13,441 bases of DNA, from assembly GCA_020439485.1 (NCBI GenBank), contig JAGQSP010000195.1, positions 1 through 13,441 on the forward strand, read 5' to 3'. Source of the stretch: Acidimicrobiales bacterium (GTDB lineage: Bacteria; Actinomycetota; Acidimicrobiia; Acidimicrobiales; Poriferisodalaceae). The translations under genes and the position numbers were made by a program. The notes beneath the pieces are model-generated. The model saw only the letters and a list, made by a program, of their open reading frames with translations. It searched no databases and had not been told where the DNA came from. Below, in pieces: positions 1 through 7,323 of the stretch. The first letter of the stretch is position 1, and every line of letters starts with the position of its first letter.

Positions 1-1451
1 GCGAGGTCGGCATCGCCATCGCCGTCGAGGTCGCCGGCACGCAAGAACACGGCCCGGTCGGGGCGGTCGGGATCGATGACGGTGCGCTGCCAACCGTTGG
101 CCAGCGCGGTCGCCTCGCTGTTGATCCACACATCGAGCCTGGGGGTGTCCCAGTTGAACGGCTTCGAGACGATGTCGAGGTCGCCGTCGCCGTCGACGTC
201 GCCGAACGACGAGGCATGGTTGTCCATACCAAACGAGATGTCTCGCGTTTCGAACGAGCCCGCGCCGTCGTTCAGGAACACGGTGAGCCTTGCGGCGTCG
301 CCGACCTCCAGACGCATCTCACCGCTCAAGATGTCGACGTCGCCGTCGCCGTCTACATCGCCGGCGTCGAGACTGTGGCCCTGGTTCGTGACCGAACGCA
401 GCTCGTTACGGACCCACTGCGAGCCGTCCCACTGGAACCACACCGTCGGCCCCGCTGCCTCGCCGGAGTCGAAGATCAGCTCGGCGGCATCGCCTGCGAC
501 CAGCTGGGCCATGAGCGCTCGTCCACCGACCAGATCGGCGGCGATTTCGGTGGCGGAGAAGCCGCCGGATCCGTCGTTGACCAGCAGATTGCCGCCCGCC
601 AGAAGGTCTATGTCGCCGTCGCCGTCGACATCACCGGCATCGAGGCCCTCGCTGGCGTCGGTGCCGAAGAAGATGCTGTCGCGGTTCCATTGGCCGGCCG
701 AAGTCGGATCGGCAGGAATCGTCGCCGCCCACAGAGTCGGGGTCTCGGACCTCTGATTCCAGAAGATCAGCTCGGCCGGGCCGTCGCCGTCGATGTCGGC
801 GAACACCATGTCGTGGTGCTTGGGACCGCCGTTCGTCTTGATGGTGCGGCGCGTCCAGCGCTGTTCGATGTTGTCGGCTCCGGGGTTCTCCCACCACCAC
901 ACATCCTGGCTGGAGAAGTCGCCGCCCATCGCCAGGTCTAGGTCGCCGTCGCCGTCGATGTCGTGTGCTGCCCCGCCGGCCTCGATGCTGAGTTCGTCTG
1001 GCTCGATCACTGCTGTGGACCAGCCAGACGGGGTCAGGCGCATCAGTTGCAGAGCGTTCTCGCCGCGCCTGCCACCAACGATGATGTCGTCGCTGCCGTC
1101 GCCATCGAAGTCGGCCACGACCAGGGCGGTCTGCTCTGGGATTGGCTGCATGGCGGGAAGCTCGCCAGTCGACGTGCCGGTGTGGAACCAGCCCCACTGG
1201 GTCGAGAACCCGACGGGAACACTGTTGCCCTCGGTGGTGGTCGTTGTGCCGGCGGTGTCGTCGGTGGTGACGGTCGTGGTCGGCGAGGCGGTGGTCGTAG
1301 ACGTCGGGTCGTTTGAGACCGTTGTCGAGGTGGACGAGGCAGAACTCTGAACCTCAGAGTCAGAGTCGGTGTCTGTCAACAGACCCAGCGCCACACCGAC
1401 CACCACAGCCACCGCGACAGCTGCCGGAAACCACAGCCAACGAATACTCAC
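1..1451 (-). CDS. FG-GAP/VCBS repeat surface protein, N-terminal part (3' end beyond window)
   Basis: Open from a GTG at 1451-1449 to the left edge (483 codons) with no stop. Residues about 5-25 form a hydrophobic stretch (WLWFPAAVAVAVVVGVALGLL), a signal peptide or membrane anchor, which supports this start although no clear Shine-Dalgarno is visible. Residues about 27-78 are a Ser/Thr/Asp-rich linker, as in exported stalks. FG-GAP/VCBS repeats follow, each with a DxDGDGxxD calcium-type loop, beginning at residues 114, 164, 219, 274, 365, 418 and 474. The 91-residue gap between 274 and 365 holds a degenerate repeat near 321 (GDAAELIF) without the acidic loop. Such repeats usually build a beta-propeller on integrin-like or secreted proteins, binding Ca2+ in the loops. 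It lies 67 bp downstream of the transporter gene on the same strand. The actual ligand or enzyme partner is unknown, and the missing C-terminus could carry another domain. Confidence 0.85.
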   Translation of the reverse strand, partial: MSIRWLWFPAAVAVAVVVGVALGLLTDTDSDSEVQSSASSTSTTVSNDPTSTTTASPTTTVTTDDTAGTTTTTEGNSVPVGFSTQWGWFHTGTSTGELPAMQPIPEQTALVVADFDGDGSDDIIVGGRRGENALQLMRLTPSGWSTAVIEPDELSIEAGGAAHDIDGDGDLDLAMGGDFSSQDVWWWENPGADNIEQRWTRRTIKTNGGPKHHDMVFADIDGDGPAELIFWNQRSETPTLWAATIPADPTSAGQWNRDSIFFGTDASEGLDAGDVDGDGDIDLLAGGNLLVNDGSGGFSATEIAADLVGGRALMAQLVAGDAAELIFDSGEAAGPTVWFQWDGSQWVRNELRSVTNQGHSLDAGDVDGDGDVDILSGEMRLEVGDAARLTVFLNDGAGSFETRDISFGMDNHASSFGDVDGDGDLDIVSKPFNWDTPRLDVWINSEATALANGWQRTVIDPDRPDRAVFLRAGDLDGDGDADL

Positions 1452-1474
1452 CCGAGAGAGTCTGCCCCAAATAG

Positions 1475-1500
1475 CAACCTCGGTTGGGTCACCGAAGCCG
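1475..1500 (-). terminator. Possible hairpin terminator after the MFS gene
   Basis: In minus-strand RNA, 1500 to 1475 can fold as a 10-bp stem around a 6-nt loop (core UCGGU/ACCGA, lower stem extended by G-U pairs). It begins 18 nt after the transporter stop and is followed by CUAUUUGGGG, a poor U-tract. The wobble pairs become A-C mismatches on the other strand, so the fold is minus-specific. It may separate the transporter transcript from the FG-GAP gene. No convincing promoter for the FG-GAP gene was found in the 67-bp gap. Confidence 0.35.
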
Positions 1501-1518
1501 TATCTGTGTCGCCCGCGG

Positions 1519-2736
1519 TCACTCGACGGTGCGAATGGCAGGTCGCAGGCTGATGGTGGCAGCCGCGCACGACACGACGAAACCGGTGATCACCAGCGTG
1601 TTGGGCGGCCCGATGGTGGCGTTGAGCCAGCTGGCCAGCGCTGCGGCCAACGGCAGGCTTCCGGTCATGGTCAACATCAGCAGGCCCATCACCCGGCCCA
1701 TGTACTCGCCGGGTGTGTGCTCTTGGATCAAGGTCCGCTGCATGGTGACGACGATTCCGCCGCCCAGGCCCCAGGCCAACATCGCAACCGCAGACAGTGC
1801 ATAGACCTTGCTGAACCCCAGCACCACCATCATCGAGCCCGAAATGCTGGAGAACGCCAGCGCCATCCAAAGACCCCGGCGCGAGATGGTCTTGCGGCTG
1901 GCGATGAATGCCGTGGTGGCAAACATTCCCACGCCCAGGAACAGGTTCAGCAAGCTGGCGGGCCCAGCGCCCAGACCCATCTCGTCGCGAACGATGTCGG
2001 GCGTCGAGATCTGCACCAGCGCACCTGCGGTCGACATCACCAAACCGCAGGCGACGAGGCTGCGCACGGGTTCGAGCCTGCGTACCAGCCGCAGCCCATC
2101 GCGTATTGCACCGGCACGAGCAGGCGGTTGCCCGGACGCTTGGGCGATGATGACCGGTCGCATCAAGTAGGCGGCCAGCACCAGGAACACCGCCATCACG
2201 GCGAACGAGGTCTGGATGTCGAATACCTCGATCACCACACCACCGACGACGGCTCCGGCCATCAGCGAAACGTTCATCGCCATCGACCCCAGGGCCACAC
2301 CGCTCATCAACAACTCGGGTTCGACCAACCTGGGAATGGCGGCCTGCAACGCCGGGCTCATCATGGCGATGGCGGCCCCGGCCAAGATCGCCACCGCAGC
2401 CGCCCACCGGGGGGTGGCGATGTCGGTGGCCACGAGGACGGCCGTGGTGATCATCACGCACGCAGCGGCCAGTGCCATGGCGATGATGAGATTGCGCTGG
2501 CTGACCCGGTCGCTGAGCGAGCCGGCCTGCAGGCTCAGCATCATGGCGGGCAACCCAAACCCCAGGATGACCAGACCGGGCGCGCCGTCCCAGTCTGTGA
2601 GCTCCTCTGTCAGCCACACGAACTGGAATCGCAGGCTGCCGCCCACGGTCATGATCAAGAAGTTGGCGGCCAGAAACCGCCGAAACAGGGGCCGCGACAG
2701 CAGTTCGCGGGCCGGGTGGCGGGCCGTTGCGGTCAG
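1519..2736 (-). CDS. MFS transporter (EntS/MFS_3-like)
   Basis: A 405-residue integral membrane protein with about twelve hydrophobic helices, the usual size for a single-polypeptide major facilitator. The loop GSLSDRVSQRN (residues 72-82) matches the MFS motif A between helices 2 and 3. Overall character suggests the MFS_3 drug/siderophore exporter branch (inference; substrate unknown). The start is unusual: the frame upstream has no ATG, GTG or TTG until 2970, deep inside the preceding gene. A CTG at 2736-2734 overlaps the TGA stop of that gene as CTGA, with GAGG 7 nt upstream (2744-2747). Starting there gives a short basic N-terminus (TATARHPARELLSRP) before helix 1, normal for the family. 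The internal ATG at residue 29 would cut helix 1. It is translationally coupled to the ThDP enzyme, so the pair may process and export, or import and process, one compound. Confidence 0.85.
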   Translation of the reverse strand: MTATARHPARELLSRPLFRRFLAANFLIMTVGGSLRFQFVWLTEELTDWDGAPGLVILGFGLPAMMLSLQAGSLSDRVSQRNLIIAMALAAACVMITTAVLVATDIATPRWAAAVAILAGAAIAMMSPALQAAIPRLVEPELLMSGVALGSMAMNVSLMAGAVVGGVVIEVFDIQTSFAVMAVFLVLAAYLMRPVIIAQASGQPPARAGAIRDGLRLVRRLEPVRSLVACGLVMSTAGALVQISTPDIVRDEMGLGAGPASLLNLFLGVGMFATTAFIASRKTISRRGLWMALAFSSISGSMMVVLGFSKVYALSAVAMLAWGLGGGIVVTMQRTLIQEHTPGEYMGRVMGLLMLTMTGSLPLAAALASWLNATIGPPNTLVITGFVVSCAAATISLRPAIRTVE

Positions 2737-4265
2737 AGGAGGGCCTCGATGAGGTGGGGCCCCGGCTCTGCGTTTGCCCGGTCGAATGCAGCGACGAATT
2801 CGTCGGCTGTGGTGGCCCTGGTCGCGTCTACGCCCATTCCCTTGGCGACGGTGGCGAAGTCGATGACCGGATTGCCCAGCGACGTCAGCGAGGCCGCCTT
2901 GGGCCCCGGCTTCTCGATGCCGGCGCGCAACAACTCGACCTCGAGAATGGCGTAGCGCTGGTTGTTGCACAGAACCACGGTCACGTCGAGGTTCTCACGC
3001 GCCATCGTCCACAGTGACTGGATGGTGTACATCGACGAGCCATCGGCCTGGAAGGCGATGACACGACGGTCGGGTTGGGCACAGGCAGCTCCGACCGCCA
3101 GCGGAAGCCCGCCGCCGATTGCCCCGCCCGTGGGCGAGAAGCTGGGGTGGGTAGGGGCGCTGAGCGAATAGCGGCGAAGCCCCGCAGCCGACGTGATGCC
3201 TTCCTGGACCATCATGGCGCCGTCGGGCATGCCGGCGATGACCGCCGCGCCCAGGGTGTCGACGTTCAGCGGGCCGGTGGGCTTGTCGGGGCGGGCAGGT
3301 GTGCTGACCGGCTGGCGGGCTGCGCCGAGGGTCTGGGCGAGAGCGCCCAGCGCGGCCGCCACGTCGGCTTCGGGACCGCCCATCGAGAAGCGTCGCGAGC
3401 CTGCGGGCAGCGTTTCGCTGGGGGTATCGGGATAGCCGAAGAAGGTCACCGGTTCGGTGGTGCCAAGCATCACGGCGGTCTCGACATCGGCCAGCGCCTG
3501 CATGGCCTGTTCGGGGAAGTAAGGCACCTCGATGATTCGAGGTACTCCCTGGCCGACATCGGCGTTGGGCACCCGGTAGCTGAACAGCTGACAGCCGGTG
3601 GCGTGCGCGATGGCGGTGGCGTCGAGCGCCATGTCGGCAGTGAGCCAGGCGCCGCCCACGATCAAGGCGGTGCCGGGGCGTCGCAGAAGCTCGGCCGCCT
3701 CGGCTATGACGTCGTCGGCCACCGGGCTGAGGGCGCCGATCGTTGGCATGGTGATGTCGTCGGGAGCCTGTTCCCAGGTGACGTCGGCGGGGATGACCAG
3801 CGACGCTGGGCCCCGCTGGCCGGTGGTGGCGGCCTCGATCGCGGCGGCCGTGTCGGCGGAGATGTCGTTGGTCGACCGCACATAGCGGTGCCAACCGGCC
3901 CAGGTGGCGACCTTCTCGGTGTCTGAGGTCAAGGGAGCGTCGTAGGGGAGGTGCGACGTCGTCTGGTCACCGATCAGGTTGACCACGGGTGAGAAGCCGC
4001 GCCGGGCGTTGTGGTTGTTGGCCAGGGCGTTGGCGAACCCGGGGCCCAGGTGGAACAGGCCGAGCGCCGGCTTGCCGCTGGCACGCCAGTAGCCGTCGGC
4101 CGCTCCGGAAGCTACACCCTCGAACATCGTCAGCACAGCACGCATGCCAGGTACGCGGTCGAGGGAGGCCACCATCGCCATCTCGGTCGTGCCCGGGTTG
4201 GCAAAGCAGGTGTCGATTCCCGCCGCAAGGGCGGTCTGGAACATGATGTCGGATCCGGTCGGCAT
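2733..4265 (-). CDS. Thiamine-diphosphate-dependent enzyme, IlvX / acetolactate-synthase-like
   Basis: A 510-residue protein with the three-domain layout of ThDP enzymes. The N-terminal pyrimidine-binding domain contains FANPGTTEM (21-29) and the activating glutamate E49 in MFEGVASGAADGY. The central domain (about 185-315) holds LIVGGAWLTADMA. The C-terminal domain has the Mg/ThDP motif ADGSSMYT (407-414) followed by CNNQRYAI (433-440), with D408 and N435 as likely metal ligands. ADGS rather than GDGS, and the 510-residue length, fit the uncharacterised IlvX-type acetolactate-synthase-like family rather than true AHAS. The real substrate is unknown; benzoylformate-decarboxylase-like chemistry is the main alternative. 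I chose the ATG at 4265 because family homology begins there; GGAG lies too close to be a good ribosome site. An in-frame extension to 4397 reads non-homologous residues and crosses an inverted repeat. The gene overlaps the MFS gene by four bases. Confidence 0.88.
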   Translation of the reverse strand: MPTGSDIMFQTALAAGIDTCFANPGTTEMAMVASLDRVPGMRAVLTMFEGVASGAADGYWRASGKPALGLFHLGPGFANALANNHNARRGFSPVVNLIGDQTTSHLPYDAPLTSDTEKVATWAGWHRYVRSTNDISADTAAAIEAATTGQRGPASLVIPADVTWEQAPDDITMPTIGALSPVADDVIAEAAELLRRPGTALIVGGAWLTADMALDATAIAHATGCQLFSYRVPNADVGQGVPRIIEVPYFPEQAMQALADVETAVMLGTTEPVTFFGYPDTPSETLPAGSRRFSMGGPEADVAAALGALAQTLGAARQPVSTPARPDKPTGPLNVDTLGAAVIAGMPDGAMMVQEGITSAAGLRRYSLSAPTHPSFSPTGGAIGGGLPLAVGAACAQPDRRVIAFQADGSSMYTIQSLWTMARENLDVTVVLCNNQRYAILEVELLRAGIEKPGPKAASLTSLGNPVIDFATVAKGMGVDATRATTADEFVAAFDRANAEPGPHLIEALL

Positions 4266-4340
4266 CTCCGCAGTTTGGTCTGCCAAGAGCCTGGATGGCG
4301 AATCAGCTGCTCCGCTATCGGCCCCATGCCCGCGTCCAGG

Positions 4341-4415
4341 TCTTAGCGACAACTGAACCTCGGTGGCTCGTCCCCCGAGCTCCGACGGCGGCAGCACACG
4401 AGATTGTCGCTAAGA
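4341..4415. repeat. Perfect 12-bp inverted repeat, arms 4341-4352 and 4404-4415
   Basis: The left arm TCTTAGCGACAA and right arm TTGTCGCTAAGA are exact reverse complements separated by 51 bp. Arm centres are 63 bp apart, close to six helical turns, which would suit two operator half-sites on one DNA face. Alternatively, in the leader RNA of the ThDP gene they could pair as a 12-bp stem closing a large loop. The arms begin 76 bp upstream of the ThDP gene start. Confidence 0.6.
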
Positions 4416-4453
4416 GCCGGACGCAGACATACCCGAACGCACACGCACCAACC

Positions 4454-4476
4454 CCACCGGCAATTGCGCCGGGTGG
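4454..4476 (-). terminator. Terminator-like hairpin after the FHA gene
   Basis: On the minus strand CCACCCGGC, a 6-nt loop GCAATT, and GCCGGTGG form an 8-bp G+C-rich stem with one bulged C. It starts 14 nt after the FHA gene stop. The following GGUUGGUGCG is not a true U-tract, so termination may be weak or need factors, as is common in high-G+C actinobacteria. Confidence 0.45.
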
Positions 4477-4490
4477 CTCAGGACCGGGCT

Positions 4491-5042
4491 CTAGGTGAGA
4501 CGCAGGGCCGTCCAAGCGCCAACGAGGATGGTGGCGTCTGGTTCGACGGGCACCTCGATGCCTGGGTCGAGCATCACCGGCTGGGTGCCGGGTCGTCGCA
4601 GGTAGGTGCCGTTGGTCGACTCGAGGTCGGAGATGACCCACGACCCGTCGTCGCGGCGGCGCAGCATCGCCTGACGAGCAGACACCGCAGGGTCGCCGGT
4701 GAGCGCAGCCACGTCCACCTCGGGGTATACGGCACGACTGTCGCTGCGTCGGCCTACCAACGACGCCGGCGCCAACGTGACCTGGGTGGGTTCGGGGACC
4801 GGGTCGGGCAATTCGAGCTGCCCGTCGGGGTCGATGAACGCGTGGTGCTGCGGGTCGACCGAGACTACAACCGTGGACGGTGGCGAAACGGCACCCGGCT
4901 CGGCGGCCGCGACCTCGACCTCGACCTCTGGCGCTTCGGCCGCTGTGGACGTGATGAAGTCGAAACCGCACTTCTCGCAAAACAGATGGTCGGGCTCGGG
5001 CACCGAGCCACAACCCGGACACTGCGAAGGCGTGACGCTCAC
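4491..5042 (-). CDS. Zinc-ribbon FHA-domain protein
   Basis: A 183-residue cytoplasmic protein, last gene of the kinase operon. A zinc ribbon lies at residues 8-25 (C8, C11, C22, C25). An acidic, Pro-rich linker spans roughly 33-90. The C-terminal FHA domain (about 95-183) is a phosphothreonine-binding fold. G97-R98, S121 and N144-G145-T146 match the GR, SxxH and NGT positions, but the usual SRRH is SARQ, so the structural His is replaced by Gln. The GTG start at 5042-5040 overlaps the upstream VWA stop as GTGA, with a weak G-run upstream. The context with a PknG-type kinase suggests a role like GarA, the mycobacterial FHA target of PknG. However, it has a zinc ribbon GarA lacks, and no ETTS phospho-acceptor motif. 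It could instead read phosphothreonines on the kinase or its other substrates. Confidence 0.9.
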   Translation of the reverse strand: MSVTPSQCPGCGSVPEPDHLFCEKCGFDFITSTAAEAPEVEVEVAAAEPGAVSPPSTVVVSVDPQHHAFIDPDGQLELPDPVPEPTQVTLAPASLVGRRSDSRAVYPEVDVAALTGDPAVSARQAMLRRRDDGSWVISDLESTNGTYLRRPGTQPVMLDPGIEVPVEPDATILVGAWTALRLT

Positions 5043-6358
5043 GACGAAGCCCCCGGTTCGCGCCTGCGATTGACCCTGACCGTGCGTGTCGAGCGCACAT
5101 CGAGCGCCATCGCATCGGCCTGCTCGACCGACCTGCGCAAACGTACGGTGCCGGTCTCGGGATCTTCGACCTCGACGACCTTGGCCAGCAGCTTGACCGT
5201 GTCGTCGTTACCTGCTTCGTGGGCCAGCTGTACCGCTCGACCCAGCCGAACCGTCGCCGTGTCGTGATCGCCCGCCTGACGGGCAGCGAGGCCCTCGGCG
5301 ATGGCGTCGGCCAGCTCTGCCTGACCCGTGTAGTGGGCCACCTCGCCGTTGATGCGGGTCGACAGCACCTCGTCGTCGGTCCAGACCGCCTTCACCAGGG
5401 CAGCCGGTTGCTCTTGCCCGTCGACGACCAGCATGACCCTGGCCGCCAGGCGCTCCTGGCCGACGTTGCCGACCGGGATGTCGATACGCAGGTGATAGTC
5501 GCGCTCCTCGCCAGGACCCCACGCCCCGAGCGGATAGTCGGTGATGAGCGGGCTGACCACGTCCCCCTTGTCGGAAAGGTCCTCGAGGTTGGGCGACACC
5601 TGTTTGACGAACCCCAGCTGTGACCCCTTCGGCGACCACAGCCGCAGAGCGACCGACCCGATCTGTTTGGACATCGAAGCCATTGTGAGCGCCCTGAACT
5701 CGGCCTCGAGCTCGTCGGGTGATGGGACGATGTCGACGGTGCCGAGCAGGGCGTTGGCGACCTTGCGCAGCTCATCGACCTCCCAGTCGGTGCCGAGGCC
5801 CCGGGCATCACACTGGAACTTGCCCACCGACGCGGCGATGGCCTGGTCGAGCTGCCACGGCTTCTCGTGCTCGTTCTTTCCATCGGTCAGCAGCGTGCAG
5901 TGCGCCACACCGCCGGGCGACAAGCTGAACAGGGCCGCCGCTGCCAGCAACCACGACCCGATGGCTGTGCCGCCATCGGCACGAACCCTGGCTACCGCGT
6001 CGCAAGCCGCTTCTCTGGTGCGGTCGTCGGCCACGGCCAGGCCCTGGTAGGGGTACAACATGCGGGCCTCGTGGTTGCCCATGACCACGGCGAACTCTGT
6101 GCCGTCGGCCAACACGTTGATGGCCGCCATGGTGGCCTGGCGGGCCGCTTCGATCTTGGCGCCGTTGTCACCCATCATCGAACCGGACGTGTCGATGACG
6201 ATGACCTCGACCCGGCCACCCACCGGTTGGGCGGTGGCGTTGGCGCCGCCTGCAGCGCCCAGCTCGCCCGAGGACACGGTGATGATGGCATCGACCGACG
6301 TGGCGCCCGCGGGCAAGTACTCGTTCTGGAATACCGATGCGGCGAAGTTGGTGGTCAT
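5039..6358 (-). CDS. VWA (von Willebrand factor A) domain protein
   Basis: A 439-residue protein with no signal peptide or membrane helix, so probably cytoplasmic. A VWA domain begins near residue 48 with a complete MIDAS: DTSGS (D56, S58, S60), T131 in DGGTAIGSWL, and D159 in LLTDGKNE. This site should bind a metal ion and grip a partner's acidic residue. Residues about 235-330 look like a beta-sandwich, and about 345-439 are helical with charged repeats, possibly a TPR-like or coiled segment. The ATG at 6358 overlaps the PP2C stop as ATGA and has a strong Shine-Dalgarno GGAGGAG (6366-6372). It is the fourth gene of the kinase operon. VWA proteins commonly act as adaptors or scaffolds; a role in assembling kinase, phosphatase and FHA protein is inferred from context alone. 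Confidence 0.9.
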   Translation of the reverse strand: MTTNFAASVFQNEYLPAGATSVDAIITVSSGELGAAGGANATAQPVGGRVEVIVIDTSGSMMGDNGAKIEAARQATMAAINVLADGTEFAVVMGNHEARMLYPYQGLAVADDRTREAACDAVARVRADGGTAIGSWLLAAAALFSLSPGGVAHCTLLTDGKNEHEKPWQLDQAIAASVGKFQCDARGLGTDWEVDELRKVANALLGTVDIVPSPDELEAEFRALTMASMSKQIGSVALRLWSPKGSQLGFVKQVSPNLEDLSDKGDVVSPLITDYPLGAWGPGEERDYHLRIDIPVGNVGQERLAARVMLVVDGQEQPAALVKAVWTDDEVLSTRINGEVAHYTGQAELADAIAEGLAARQAGDHDTATVRLGRAVQLAHEAGNDDTVKLLAKVVEVEDPETGTVRLRRSVEQADAMALDVRSTRTVRVNRRREPGASS

Positions 6359-7323
6359 GTGGCGTCTCCTCCGGGATTGGGCCCGAACTCGGCGATCGCA
6401 ACGGTGATGTTGTCATGTCCGCCGCTGCTGTTTGCGTAATCGACCAGGGCCTGTGCCAGCTGAACCGGTTGGGGGTTGTCGGTTCGCAACCGGGCGACGG
6501 TGGCCGCCAGCGCCTGGGGTTCGTCCAGATAGCGCCACAACCCGTCGGTGCACACGATGAGCAAGCCCGGCGCCTGAGCGCGAAAGTCGACGCTGGATGG
6601 GGTGACATCGGCGGCGTCGAGGCCCAGCCAGCGGGTGATAGAACCCGACTGTTCGTCACCCGGTGGACCGTCGTACACGTGGTCAGCGGTCAGGCGCAGC
6701 GCCTCGGCACCCACCCAGTAGGCGCGGCTGTCGCCCAGCCAGCCGACCACTCCCGAAACACCGTCTGAGTCGGCACGAGCGACGGCGACCACCAGGGTGG
6801 CGGAGGGCGGAAGGTCTCCCGCCCGGGGCGGATCGGCCTGGGTGATGGCTATCACCTGGTGCTGGGCCGCCGCCGCTGCCTTGGTGAGGTCGACATCGGC
6901 GACGACCGCCACTGCACGCAAGTCGTCGGACAACGCGTCGCTGGCCGCGGTGGCCGCAGCCCTGGCCGCAGCGGCCGGCGAGTCTGTACTGCCCACCCCA
7001 TCGCACACGGCTATCACCGCAGTGCCGTTTGCATCGGTGACCGAGAACGCGTCCTCGTTGCCCGCGCGCCTGGACCCCTTGTGGGTGACCGCGGCAACCC
7101 AGCCGAGATCGACCACCACGTGATCGTGCTCGCCGGGCTGTCTGGCGCCGCACGAACCGCAATAACCGTCGACGATGCCTTCGCCCGGCGCACCACAATC
7201 GGCACATGGCGGTGACGGCGCAGGCCCGTCTAGATCGGCCCCGCACGCCTCGCACCACGACGCAGCCCCAACAGCGGGCTCGCCACATGCAGGGCAGGCG
7301 TCGGCACCGGTCGAAGTGGTCAA
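6355..7323 (-). CDS. PP2C-family Ser/Thr protein phosphatase with two N-terminal zinc ribbons
   Basis: A 322-residue soluble protein. Two CxxC...CxxC ribbons lie at residues 10-27 (C10, C13, C24, C27) and 40-58 (C40, C43, C55, C58). The PP2C domain spans about 72-313 with the expected motifs: RRAGNEDAF (D91), CDGVGS (D108), GWLGDSRAYW (195-203), CTDGLW (D260) and GGHDNITVAI (D304). These aspartates should hold two Mn/Mg ions that activate water for phosphate hydrolysis. It is probably the counter-enzyme of the adjacent kinase. The start is TTG at 7323-7321, overlapping the kinase stop as TTGA, with AAGGA 7 nt upstream. Its second ribbon ends VDGYCGSCG, closely resembling the kinase's DDGYCDTCG ribbons. 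No membrane segment is present, unlike mycobacterial PstP. Confidence 0.93.
   Translation of the reverse strand: MTTSTGADACPACGEPAVGAASWCEACGADLDGPAPSPPCADCGAPGEGIVDGYCGSCGARQPGEHDHVVVDLGWVAAVTHKGSRRAGNEDAFSVTDANGTAVIAVCDGVGSTDSPAAAARAAATAASDALSDDLRAVAVVADVDLTKAAAAAQHQVIAITQADPPRAGDLPPSATLVVAVARADSDGVSGVVGWLGDSRAYWVGAEALRLTADHVYDGPPGDEQSGSITRWLGLDAADVTPSSVDFRAQAPGLLIVCTDGLWRYLDEPQALAATVARLRTDNPQPVQLAQALVDYANSSGGHDNITVAIAEFGPNPGGDAT

Larger units (their letters stand above)
4266..4490. other. Intergenic region between the FHA operon end and the ThDP enzyme
   Basis: A 225-bp non-coding spacer, the longest in the window. On the minus strand it runs from the FHA gene stop to the ThDP enzyme start. 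It holds a terminator-like hairpin (4454-4476) and a perfect 12-bp inverted repeat (4341-4352 and 4404-4415). It should contain the promoter of the ThDP-MFS pair, but I found no confident -35/-10 pair. Short open frames here have no family resemblance. Confidence 0.7.

Noticed and set aside
76..1350. Several overlapping plus-strand frames rich in VAVAVDI or SPSPSTSP
   Set aside because: They are the complement of the repeated DxDGDG calcium-loop codons of the FG-GAP protein, not genes.
1..1451. Coding-sequence tandem repeats as a CRISPR or satellite array
   Set aside because: The repeated GTCGCCGTCGCCGTCGA tracts are codons of DGDGD loops at about 150-bp protein-repeat spacing, with diverged sequence between them.
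1369..2955. A 528-codon plus-strand open frame opposite the MFS gene
   Set aside because: Its translation is low-complexity (His, Gln, Gly, Arg-rich) with no domain. It is antisense to a clear 12-helix transporter and is typical of high-G+C shadow frames.
4266..4397. N-terminal extension of the ThDP enzyme to the ATG at 4397
   Set aside because: The 44 extra residues do not resemble the family and include one arm of the inverted repeat region. The ATG at 4265 gives the usual family length.
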